From Flavobacterium sp. (GTDB lineage Bacteria; Bacteroidota; Bacteroidia; Flavobacteriales; Flavobacteriaceae): a stretch of 8,428 nt of DNA. Below the pieces are notes generated by a model. It did not search any database. It was not told the origin of the DNA and worked only from the letters and a program-made list of their open reading frames with translations. The position numbers were made by a program, and so were the translations under genes. Of this stretch, positions 1 through 5,065 are shown piece after piece (the stretch's first letter is position 1; each line of letters begins with the position of its first letter). The DNA lies in NCBI GenBank assembly GCA_004296145.1, contig SEBM01000143.1, positions 1 through 8,428 on the forward strand, read 5' to 3'.

Positions 1-29
1 GCTCATAAAGAACTGCAGTTATCAGTTTA

Positions 30-79
30 GAAATGAATTTATAATTGACCTATAGTTGTTTAAAAAACAAATTCATTTC
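30..79. repeat. AT-rich 11-bp inverted repeat at the left edge
   Basis: Bases 30-40 and 69-79 are perfect reverse complements (gaaatgaattt / aaattcatttc), separated by 28 nt. A smaller overlapping inverted repeat, ttgttt (56-61) with aaacaa (65-70), lies inside. There is no T-run directly after the right arm, so a terminator for a gene left of the window is only a weak reading. The stretch lies in the leader of the TPR gene. In such AT-rich DNA part of this pairing could be chance. Confidence 0.3.
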
Positions 80-140
80 ATTTATTAAAAATGTTATTTT
101 AGCTGGATTTTTCTTTCAAATAGATTCAACTCAAAATAAC

Positions 141-941
141 ATGTCATTGAAAACAATTACTTTAGGATTCAGTTTCTTTTTAACTACAATTTCATTCGGA
201 CAGGTTTCTTTAAATAAAGCACACGATGCTATTGTAGAAGAATTTTTAACCAATTGTGCCGAAAAAAATGATTATAACGTATATATGGACAAATGGCAGG
301 CCTGTCTTGATGAAGGCCTGAAAAAAGACAGCACAGTTGCACAGTTATGGCAGCAAAAAGCGATGCCGTACTTTAAATGCAAAAAGTACGAAGTCGGGAT
401 GCCTTATCTGGATAAAGCGGTTGTTTACGACAAGCAGGAATGGCTTCCGTACAGAGGTTTCATAAAATGCATTTTCGCCAAAACGTATAAAAGTGCCATA
501 GCCGATTTTGAAGAATGCATCAAAAGCTATGGAAACAACTATGTAATGGATCATACTTATCGTTTTTACATTGGATTGTGTTATTTACAATTGAATGAAT
601 ATGAAAAAGCAGAAAAGTGTTTTGATGATTATGTCAGCGACATCTATAAAAACAGGGATCATTTAGAACATTCAACAGCATATTTTTATCAGGCAATTTC
701 AAAATATGAACTTCAAAAATTAGATGAGGCAATCGATGTTCTCGATAAAGCATTAAAAATATATCCTCAATTTTCGGATGCAAAGTATTATAAAGCAATG
801 TGCTGGTATAAAAAAGGCAGACCTAAAGAAGAAATTATGGCTTTGGTGAGCGAAGGCAAAGAAGATGCAAAAAAAGGATATACAATAAATGAAGATAATA
901 CGATTTACGAAACTTATCCTTATCAAAAGAAATTGAGATAA
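141..941 (+). CDS. Secreted TPR-repeat protein
   Basis: The protein has 266 residues. I chose the ATG at 141, not an in-frame TTG at 45, because the ATG directly begins a clean signal peptide: MSLKT, then a hydrophobic stretch (residues about 6-18) and a cleavage-like SFGQ (18-21). The TTG would place about 32 unrelated residues in front of it. Mature residues about 63-235 are helical and fall into about five TPR-like units: 63-96, 97-130, 137-170, 177-210 (ending in the typical DEAIDVLDKALKIYPQ) and 211-about 235. Several aromatic and cysteine positions (C39, C54, C80, C110, C147, C160, C221) are scattered. No enzyme domain is visible. TPR proteins of this size in Bacteroidota are usually periplasmic scaffolds, and the partner here is unknown. 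Its stop is 100 nt before the next gene, which has its own promoter, so it looks like a separate unit. Confidence 0.8.
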   Translation: MSLKTITLGFSFFLTTISFGQVSLNKAHDAIVEEFLTNCAEKNDYNVYMDKWQACLDEGLKKDSTVAQLWQQKAMPYFKCKKYEVGMPYLDKAVVYDKQEWLPYRGFIKCIFAKTYKSAIADFEECIKSYGNNYVMDHTYRFYIGLCYLQLNEYEKAEKCFDDYVSDIYKNRDHLEHSTAYFYQAISKYELQKLDEAIDVLDKALKIYPQFSDAKYYKAMCWYKKGRPKEEIMALVSEGKEDAKKGYTINEDNTIYETYPYQKKLR

Positions 942-978
942 ATAACAATCGAACTATAACAAAACTTTATACTTCAAA

Positions 979-1010
979 TTGATTAGTTGCGAGTAAACTT
1001 TGTAACTTTG
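979..1010 (+). promoter_or_regulatory. Bacteroidota-type promoter of the bacilliredoxin gene
   Basis: TAACTTTG (1003-1010) fits the Bacteroidota -7 consensus TAnnTTTG. A TTG at 979-981 lies 21 nt upstream, inside the usual spacing for the -33 box. Transcription would start near 1016-1017, leaving a leader of about 25 nt before the ATG at 1042. The leader is A-rich (aaaagataaaaat) and has no Shine-Dalgarno motif, as is common in this phylum. This is a consensus match only. Confidence 0.6.
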
Positions 1011-1041
1011 CAAATCAAAAGTAAATTTAAAAGATAAAAAT

Positions 1042-1452
1042 ATGTATCCAGAAGAAATGGTAAAACCAATGCAGGCTGAACTTACAGCTGCAGGTTTTCA
1101 AGATTTACATAGTGCTGACGCTGTAGATAATGCTATCAAAGCTGAAGGTACCACTTTGGTTGTTGTAAACTCAGTTTGCGGATGCGCTGCAAGAAATGCA
1201 CGTCCGGGAGCAAAAATGAGTTTAGAAGGAGCAAAAAAACCAGATCACTTAATTACAGTTTTTGCTGGTGTTGATAAAGAAGCAGTTGATGCTGCAAGAC
1301 AACATATGTTTCCTTTTCCTCCATCATCGCCATCTATGGCTTTGTTCAAAAACGGAGAATTGGTTCACATGTTAGAGCGTCACCACATCGAAGGACGTCC
1401 GGCAGAATTAATTGCTGAGAACTTGCAAGATGCGTTTAACGAGTATTGTTAA
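1042..1452 (+). CDS. BrxA/BrxB-family bacilliredoxin (YphP/YqiW family)
   Basis: The 136-residue protein is close to the usual length of about 144. It carries the family signature EGTTLVVVNSVCGCAA, with the CGC active site at C46-G47-C48 on a thioredoxin-like fold. It also has the SSPSMAL segment (95-101), which includes the cis-proline loop, an RHHIEG stretch (113-118), and a C-terminal cysteine (C136) as in the Bacillus homologues. Family knowledge: these cytoplasmic proteins remove bacillithiol from mixed disulfides on proteins, with C46 as the attacking thiol. Some Flavobacteria make bacillithiol, which fits, but its biosynthesis genes are not in this window. The gene has its own promoter and is followed by a strong terminator, so it appears monocistronic. 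The family is certain; the exact substrate is inferred. Confidence 0.92.
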   Translation: MYPEEMVKPMQAELTAAGFQDLHSADAVDNAIKAEGTTLVVVNSVCGCAARNARPGAKMSLEGAKKPDHLITVFAGVDKEAVDAARQHMFPFPPSSPSMALFKNGELVHMLERHHIEGRPAELIAENLQDAFNEYC

Positions 1453-1458
1453 TTTTTT

Positions 1459-1532
1459 AGGTTCTAAGGTGCTGAGGTACTAAGTTTCTAAGGTTTTAGG
1501 GACAGAGGTTCAAAGTGGCAGAGCGACAAAGA
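1459..1532. repeat. Left arm of octamer-periodic inverted repeat
   Basis: Two blocks with an 8-nt period lie downstream of the bacilliredoxin gene. Block A (1463-1494) reads tctaaggt, gctgaggt, actaagtt, tctaaggt. Block B (1501-1532) reads gacagagg, ttcaaagt, ggcagagc, gacaaaga. The units share the pattern NNC(T/A)NAGN, with purine-rich AAG/GAG cores in phase. No reading frame is maintained. Both blocks recur as reverse complements to the right of the terminator. The element therefore looks like a dispersed, non-coding intergenic repeat family. Confidence 0.75.
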
Positions 1533-1537
1533 TTTTG

Positions 1538-1562
1538 AAAAGCACCTTCGGGTGCTTTTTTT
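1538..1562 (+). terminator. Rho-independent terminator with UUCG tetraloop
   Basis: The stem aaaagcacc (1538-1546) pairs perfectly with ggtgctttt (1551-1559). The loop is TTCG (1547-1550) closed by C-G, the very stable tetraloop form, and a run of seven T ends at 1562. It should end transcription from the bacilliredoxin gene. The A-rich left side means it may also work on the minus strand, though no minus-strand gene reads into it here. Confidence 0.88.
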
Positions 1563-1584
1563 ATGGATAAAAGCAAAAAAACTT

Positions 1585-1664
1585 AAAACCTTAGCGTCTC
1601 AGCACCTTAGTACCTTTTTTTAAAAAAAACCTTTGTCGCTTTGTGCCTTTGCAACTTTGAACCT
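1585..1664. repeat. Right arm of octamer-periodic inverted repeat
   Basis: On the minus strand this arm shows the same unit types as the left arm. Block A' (1585-1615) reads actaaggt, gctgagac, gctaaggt. Block B' (1630-1664) reads ttcaaagt, tgcaaagg, cacaaagc, gacaaagg. An 18-base part of A' matches the start of A with one mismatch. A' has three octamers where A has four, so arms differ by whole units. The plus-strand order is A, B, terminator, A', B', which is not a simple nested hairpin because A-A' and B-B' pairing would cross. Block B' overlaps the -33 region of the trhO promoter. Confidence 0.72.
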
Positions 1665-1679
1665 TTTTAGCTACTTTTG
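1648..1679 (+). promoter_or_regulatory. Promoter of trhO
   Basis: TTTG (1648-1651) and TACTTTTG (1672-1679) form the Bacteroidota -33/-7 pair with a 20-nt spacer. The predicted transcription start is near 1685, giving a leader of about 30 nt before the ATG at 1716. Because the -7 box covers the alternative in-frame TTG codon at 1677, this promoter argues for the ATG at 1716 as the true start. The -33 TTTG is one of four phased TTTG units of the adjacent repeat block. Confidence 0.65.
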
Positions 1680-1715
1680 CAAAAAAATATTCTCAACTTA
1701 AAAACTGTTTATAGC

Positions 1716-3074
1716 ATGCAACTGTACAACACTTTAAGCGCAGAAGAAAGAGCCATCATGATCGATGATGCGGGTAAACAGCGTCTTACGTTGTCTTTCT
1801 ATGCGTATGCCAAAATTCAAGATCCAAAAAAATTTCGCGACGATTTATTTATTGCCTGGAACGCACTCGATGCTCTTGGCCGAATTTATGTTGCCACTGA
1901 AGGAATAAATGCTCAAATGAGTATTCCGGAAGAAAATCTGGAAGCTTTTAGAGCAACTCTTGAAGTTTACGACTTCATGAAAGGCATACGTTTGAATGAA
2001 GCTGTTGAACATGACGACCATTCCTTTTTAAAATTAACTATCAAAGTACGTGACAAAATTGTTGCTGACGGTTTGAATGACGAAACTTTTGATGTTACCA
2101 ATATTGGCGTTCACTTAAAAGCCAAAGAATTCAACGATATTTTGGATGATCCAAATACGATTGTGGTTGATTTTAGAAATCACTACGAAAGTGAAGTTGG
2201 GCACTTCAAAGGCGCTATCACTCCAGATGTTGAAACTTTTAGAGAAAGTTTACCAATTATAAACGAACAGCTTAAAGATCACAAAGACGATAAAAACCTT
2301 GTAATGTATTGCACAGGCGGAATTCGTTGTGAAAAAGCTAGTGCTTATTTCAAACACCAGGGTTTTAAAAACGTCTATCAATTGGAAGGCGGAATTATTA
2401 ATTACGCTAAACAACTTGAAGAGGAAGGTTTAGAAAGCAAATTCATCGGAAAGAATTTTGTATTTGATAATCGTTTGGGCGAAAGAATCACAGACGATAT
2501 TATTTCGCAATGTCACCAATGTGGGAAACCTTGCGACAATCACACTAATTGTGAGAACGACGGTTGTCATTTATTATTTATTCAATGTGATGAATGTAAA
2601 AGTGCAATGGAAAACTGCTGCTCGACTGAATGTCTTGAAGTGATTCATATGCCGTTGGTTGACCAAGTTAGACTTAGAACAGGAAAACAAGTTGGAAACA
2701 AAGTCTTTAGAAAAGGAAAATCTGAAAACTTAAAATTCAAACATTCTGGGGAATTAACAGATACAGCTTTGGCTCCTGCTGAAAAACAAGCTGATATTCG
2801 TCAGAAAATAAAAGTAAAAAAAGTGCTTCTTGGAAAAGCAGAACATTACTACGTAAAAGCACAAGTAGGACAATTTACTATTGAAAATCAAGAGCTAAAT
2901 GCTGGCGATAAAATCCTAATCTCTGGCCCAACAACGGGTGACCAGGAATTGGTTTTAGAAAAAATGATTGTTAACGATGCTCCAAATACCACTGCAAAAA
3001 AAGGAGATCGAGTTACTTTTGAGATTCCGTTTCGTATTCGTTTGTCAGATAAATTATACAAAATTGTAAATTAG
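1716..3074 (+). CDS. trhO: tRNA U34 5-hydroxylase TrhO with extra TrhP-like C-terminal domain
   Basis: The protein has 452 residues from the ATG at 1716. An N-terminal UPF0176 domain (about 24-115, with AxEGINAQ) precedes a rhodanese domain (about 135-235) with the catalytic loop YCTGGIRCEKAS (C199, C205). A RLGERITDDII segment leads to a cysteine-rich, probably metal-binding region (C266, C269, C273, C279, C284, C291, C294, C301, C302, C306) matching E. coli TrhO (YceA). Known role: O2-dependent formation of 5-hydroxyuridine at tRNA position 34, which widens wobble decoding; it acts in the cytoplasm. E. coli TrhO is about 350 residues and ends soon after the NGNKxFxK motif, here at 328-333. 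This protein continues for about 115 more, and residues 366-452 align without gaps to the C-terminus of the neighbouring TrhP (48/87 identical by hand count). The RAYT gene starts 23 nt after its stop. Confidence 0.93.
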   Translation: MQLYNTLSAEERAIMIDDAGKQRLTLSFYAYAKIQDPKKFRDDLFIAWNALDALGRIYVATEGINAQMSIPEENLEAFRATLEVYDFMKGIRLNEAVEHDDHSFLKLTIKVRDKIVADGLNDETFDVTNIGVHLKAKEFNDILDDPNTIVVDFRNHYESEVGHFKGAITPDVETFRESLPIINEQLKDHKDDKNLVMYCTGGIRCEKASAYFKHQGFKNVYQLEGGIINYAKQLEEEGLESKFIGKNFVFDNRLGERITDDIISQCHQCGKPCDNHTNCENDGCHLLFIQCDECKSAMENCCSTECLEVIHMPLVDQVRLRTGKQVGNKVFRKGKSENLKFKHSGELTDTALAPAEKQADIRQKIKVKKVLLGKAEHYYVKAQVGQFTIENQELNAGDKILISGPTTGDQELVLEKMIVNDAPNTTAKKGDRVTFEIPFRIRLSDKLYKIVN

Positions 3075-3099
3075 CGTTTTTTAAATGCTAGTTTACAAT
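3063..3099 (+). promoter_or_regulatory. RNA hairpin spanning the trhO stop and RAYT start codon
   Basis: Bases 3063-3075 pair with 3087-3099 (13 positions, one of them a U-G wobble). The inner bases 3076-3079 pair with 3083-3086 (one wobble), leaving a UUU loop at 3080-3082. The stem therefore has about 17 bp. Its left strand holds the trhO stop TAG (3072-3074) and its right strand holds AT of the transposase ATG (3098-3100). In mRNA the start codon would be hidden unless ribosomes finishing trhO open the stem. This resembles in kind the leader hairpins that repress translation of IS200 transposases. Pairing is seen directly; function is inferred. Confidence 0.6.
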
Positions 3100-3541
3100 G
3101 TCGCATTCTTTTTCTAAATTATGGGTTCATGCCATTTGGGCAACTAAAAATCGTACGGAATTAATTGATTTTTCAATTGAAAAAAAGGTACATGATTATG
3201 TTCACAATGAATTAATTGAATTGGGTTGTCCTGTCAGAATCATTAATGGAATGCCTGATCATGTACATGTTTTATTTTTACTAAATCCGAAAAAATCTAT
3301 TGCAGATGTAATTCGTCAAGCGAAAGGAGGCTCTTCTCATTGTATTAATGGAGAAAATCTAATCCTTGAAAAATTTTCATGGCAAACTGGCTATGCAGCT
3401 TTTGCTGTAAGCGAATCTCAGCTTGATGTTGTTTTTAATTATATAAAAAATCAAAAACAACATCATCTCAAAAAAAATGGACAGCAGGAATTTGATGAAT
3501 TTGTAAAACTACATGGTTTTGGAAATTCAACCAATCTGTAA
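3098..3541 (+). CDS. REP-associated tyrosine transposase (RAYT), Y1/HUH family
   Basis: The 147-residue protein matches the Y1_Tnp (IS200-like) family from end to end. It has the HUH metal motif PDHVHVL (H55, H57), the typical WQTGYAAFAVS stretch (about 95-105), and the catalytic helix NYIKNQKQHH with nucleophile Y115, Q119 and H123. All catalytic residues are present, so it looks intact. Family knowledge: such enzymes nick and join single-stranded DNA at hairpins. RAYTs are single-copy relatives linked to REP palindromes, and two perfectly matching REP hairpins lie 27-120 nt downstream, which supports RAYT over a mobile IS200. It sits between two functionally linked tRNA-modification genes, 23 nt after trhO with no evident promoter, and its ATG lies in a hairpin. 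Low expression is likely. An IS200-type element cannot be excluded without checking copy number. Confidence 0.88.
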   Translation: MSHSFSKLWVHAIWATKNRTELIDFSIEKKVHDYVHNELIELGCPVRIINGMPDHVHVLFLLNPKKSIADVIRQAKGGSSHCINGENLILEKFSWQTGYAAFAVSESQLDVVFNYIKNQKQHHLKKNGQQEFDEFVKLHGFGNSTNL

Positions 3542-3567
3542 ACCCAAAAAATACCATAATCTATATA

Positions 3568-3594
3568 AACATAGCCCACGGTTTCAACCGTGGG
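3568..3594 (+). repeat. REP hairpin 1 (forward)
   Basis: The palindrome cccacggtt-tc-aaccgtggg (3575-3594) has a 9-bp stem and a 2-nt centre. It is preceded by aacatag (3568-3574). The ATAG directly 5' of the palindrome resembles the GTAG tetranucleotide known next to enterobacterial REP stems, where the RAYT binds. The 27-nt unit recurs exactly, inverted, at 3635-3661. It lies just after the RAYT gene, the position expected for its REP substrates. Confidence 0.82.
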
Positions 3595-3634
3595 AAACTT
3601 GTTGTTACGTCTCGTTGTCGATGTGCATTGCGTA

Positions 3635-3661
3635 CCCACGGTTGAAACCGTGGGCTATGTT
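3635..3661 (-). repeat. REP hairpin 2 (inverted, identical to REP 1)
   Basis: The reverse complement of this unit is identical to 3568-3594 over all 27 bases. The palindrome occupies 3635-3654, followed by ctatgtt. The two REPs point towards each other around a 40-nt spacer (3595-3634), forming a BIME-like pair. The pair can fold as two local 9-bp hairpins or as one long stem of 27 bp. There is no T-run after it, so it is not a classical terminator. Confidence 0.82.
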
Positions 3662-3698
3662 CTAAAAAACTACTATTACTAATTTTTAAAACATATAG

Positions 3699-3714
3699 TA
3701 TGATATATATCATA
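3699..3714. other. Perfect 16-bp AT palindrome
   Basis: TATGATATATATCATA is its own reverse complement. It ends 22 nt before the candidate -7 box of trhP, which would place it at or just upstream of the -33 region, a usual place for an operator. Low sequence complexity means chance is a real alternative. A weaker 6-bp inverted repeat (aatgtg 3717-3722 / cacatt 3732-3737) follows. Confidence 0.3.
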
Positions 3715-3736
3715 GAAATGTGATCTATATCCACAT

Positions 3737-3744
3737 TATTTTTG
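3737..3744 (+). promoter_or_regulatory. Candidate -7 box for trhP
   Basis: TATTTTTG fits TAnnTTTG. No TTG is found 17-23 nt upstream, so the -33 box is weak or absent. If used, transcription would start near 3750 and the trhP leader of about 74 nt would carry the REP-like hairpin at 3787-3806. It would let trhP and the ferredoxin be expressed independently of trhO and the transposase. Confidence 0.4.
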
Positions 3745-3764
3745 CCCATTGTTAAATGGCTGGA
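3745..3764. repeat. Degenerate REP-like element
   Basis: The sequence begins cccattgttaaatgg and contains a short palindrome, ccatt (3746-3750) with aatgg (3755-3759). It has the length and CCCA start of REP 1 but only about 11 of 20 bases in common. It may be a decayed partner of the REP at 3787-3806 in a second BIME. Weakly supported. Confidence 0.3.
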
Positions 3765-3786
3765 TTTGAATAACTAATGAGGATAA

Positions 3787-3806
3787 CCAATGGCTTTAAC
3801 CATTGG
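3787..3806 (+). repeat. Diverged REP hairpin in the trhP leader
   Basis: ccaatgg (3787-3793) pairs perfectly with ccattgg (3800-3806) around a 6-nt loop, cttta followed by a. Aligned to REP 1 (3575-3594) it has the same 20-nt length and 14 identical bases. Two stem pairs differ by compensatory changes: C-G to A-T at pair 3/18 and C-G to T-A at pair 5/16. It ends 17 nt before the trhP ATG and could influence translation initiation. Confidence 0.6.
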
Positions 3807-3823
3807 ACACAATGTAAACTACA

Positions 3824-5065
3824 ATGACACTTACCAATAAGATCGAACTCATGGCTCCTGCGGGAAGCTTTGAGTCACTACAAGCGGCGCTCGATAATGG
3901 CGCTGATTCTATTTATTTTGGAGTAGAACAATTAAACATGCGTGCGCGTTCAACGGTAAATTTTACAATTGATGATTTAGCGGAAATTGCAAATCGCTGC
4001 CAAGTCAAAAATGTTCGTAGTTATCTAACTTTAAACACCATAATTTACGATCACGATTTATCGGTTGTAAAAACTCTTTTAAACAAAGCAAAAGAAGCCG
4101 GAATTACAGCAGTAATCGCTTCTGACCAGGCTGTAATTGCGATGGCGAGGTCTATTGCAATGGAAGTGCATATTTCGACACAACTCAATGTTACCAATAT
4201 TGAAACGATAAAATTCTATAGTCTATTTGCCGATACAATGGTTTTAAGTCGTGAATTGAGTTTACGACAAGTAAAGAAAATCACAGAGCAGATTGAGAAA
4301 GAACAGATCAAAGGACCAAACGGAAATTTAGTGGAGATCGAAATTTTCGGTCACGGTGCTTTGTGTATGGCGGTTTCGGGGAAATGTTATTTAAGTCTGT
4401 ATTCGCATAATTCATCGGCAAACCGTGGTGCCTGCAAACAAAACTGCCGAAAAAAATATACCGTTATCGATCAGGAAACCGGTTTTGAAATCGAATTGGA
4501 TAATGAATATATGATGTCTCCAAAAGATTTATGTACGCTGGATTTCTTAGATCAGGTGATAGATTCAGGAATTCAGGTTTTGAAATTGGAAGGTCGCGGC
4601 CGTGCGCCGGAATATGTAGCAACAGTAACTAAAACCTATCGTGAAGCCATTGATGCTTATTACGACGGAACTTTCTCAAAAGAAAAGGCAGCAGTTTGGA
4701 TGGAAGATTTGAATACCGTTTACAATCGTGGTTTTTGGTCAGGATATTATCTGGGACAGGAATTGGGTGAGTGGAGCGATATTCCCGGATCTGCAGCGAC
4801 GCAGAAGAAAGTGTATGTTGGAAAAGGAACACATTATTTTCCAAAAGTGGAAGTAGGACAATTCAAAATTGAAGCTTACGATATTAAAATCGGAGATAAA
4901 ATTTTGGTTACCGGCCCAAGTACCGGCGCTCAGGAAATGATTATTGATGAAATGTTTGTCAATGATCTTATGGCAGAGAAAGCAACAAAAGGAGACGATT
5001 GTACTTTCAAACTTCCCTTCAGAATCAGAATGTCTGATAAATTATATAAAATTGTTGAGGCATAA
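3824..5065 (+). CDS. trhP: U32-family tRNA U34 hydroxylation protein TrhP
   Basis: The 413-residue protein belongs to peptidase family U32. The N-terminal ELMAPAGSFESLQAALDNGADSIYFG stretch (split here as ELMAPAG at 8-14 and GADSIYFG at 26-33) is typical. The U32 signature is complete at 174-191: EIFGHGALCMAVSGKCYLS. C181 and C188, with C204, C208 and C237, match the cysteines that bind a 4Fe-4S cluster in relatives such as UbiU/UbiV. A LKLEGRGRAPEY segment (253-264) and a C-terminal beta-type domain (about 326-413) follow. Known role of E. coli TrhP (YegQ): prephenate-dependent 5-hydroxylation of tRNA U34, requiring Fe-S biogenesis. 'Peptidase' is a historical label. At 413 residues it fits TrhP/YrrO (E. 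coli about 450) rather than the longer 23S rRNA enzyme RlhA. The ferredoxin gene overlaps its stop codon. The family is certain; the exact substrate is inferred. Confidence 0.88.
   Translation: MTLTNKIELMAPAGSFESLQAALDNGADSIYFGVEQLNMRARSTVNFTIDDLAEIANRCQVKNVRSYLTLNTIIYDHDLSVVKTLLNKAKEAGITAVIASDQAVIAMARSIAMEVHISTQLNVTNIETIKFYSLFADTMVLSRELSLRQVKKITEQIEKEQIKGPNGNLVEIEIFGHGALCMAVSGKCYLSLYSHNSSANRGACKQNCRKKYTVIDQETGFEIELDNEYMMSPKDLCTLDFLDQVIDSGIQVLKLEGRGRAPEYVATVTKTYREAIDAYYDGTFSKEKAAVWMEDLNTVYNRGFWSGYYLGQELGEWSDIPGSAATQKKVYVGKGTHYFPKVEVGQFKIEAYDIKIGDKILVTGPSTGAQEMIIDEMFVNDLMAEKATKGDDCTFKLPFRIRMSDKLYKIVEA

Noticed and set aside
1..53. Tail of an upstream gene: the first 30 bases read nine codons then TAG in frame 1, and frame 2 reads 17 codons to a TAG at 53.
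   Set aside because: Two frames are equally possible and both are far too short to recognise; nothing supports either as coding.
45..140. N-terminal extension of the TPR protein from a TTG at 45.
   Set aside because: It would bury a good signal peptide 32 residues inside the protein; the ATG at 141 is the better start.
1459..1664. CRISPR-like array, because short units repeat at regular spacing.
   Set aside because: The units are 8 nt and contiguous, without spacers, and occur in both orientations; there are no cas genes.
1677..1715. Start of trhO at the in-frame TTG at 1677.
   Set aside because: That codon lies inside the -7 promoter box, and the homologous part of the protein begins at the ATG at 1716.
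2458..2643. Small plus-strand reading frame inside the cysteine-rich region of trhO.
   Set aside because: It is an out-of-frame shadow of a strongly conserved coding region.
3561..3749. Minus-strand reading frame of about 62 codons across the REP region.
   Set aside because: It is made of the two REP palindromes and AT-rich spacer, with no start context or recognisable protein; an accident of the repeats.
3824..5065. A secreted or collagenase-type protease, as the U32 name suggests.
   Set aside because: No signal peptide or protease motif is present; the cluster-type cysteines and the context with trhO and a ferredoxin point to RNA hydroxylation.
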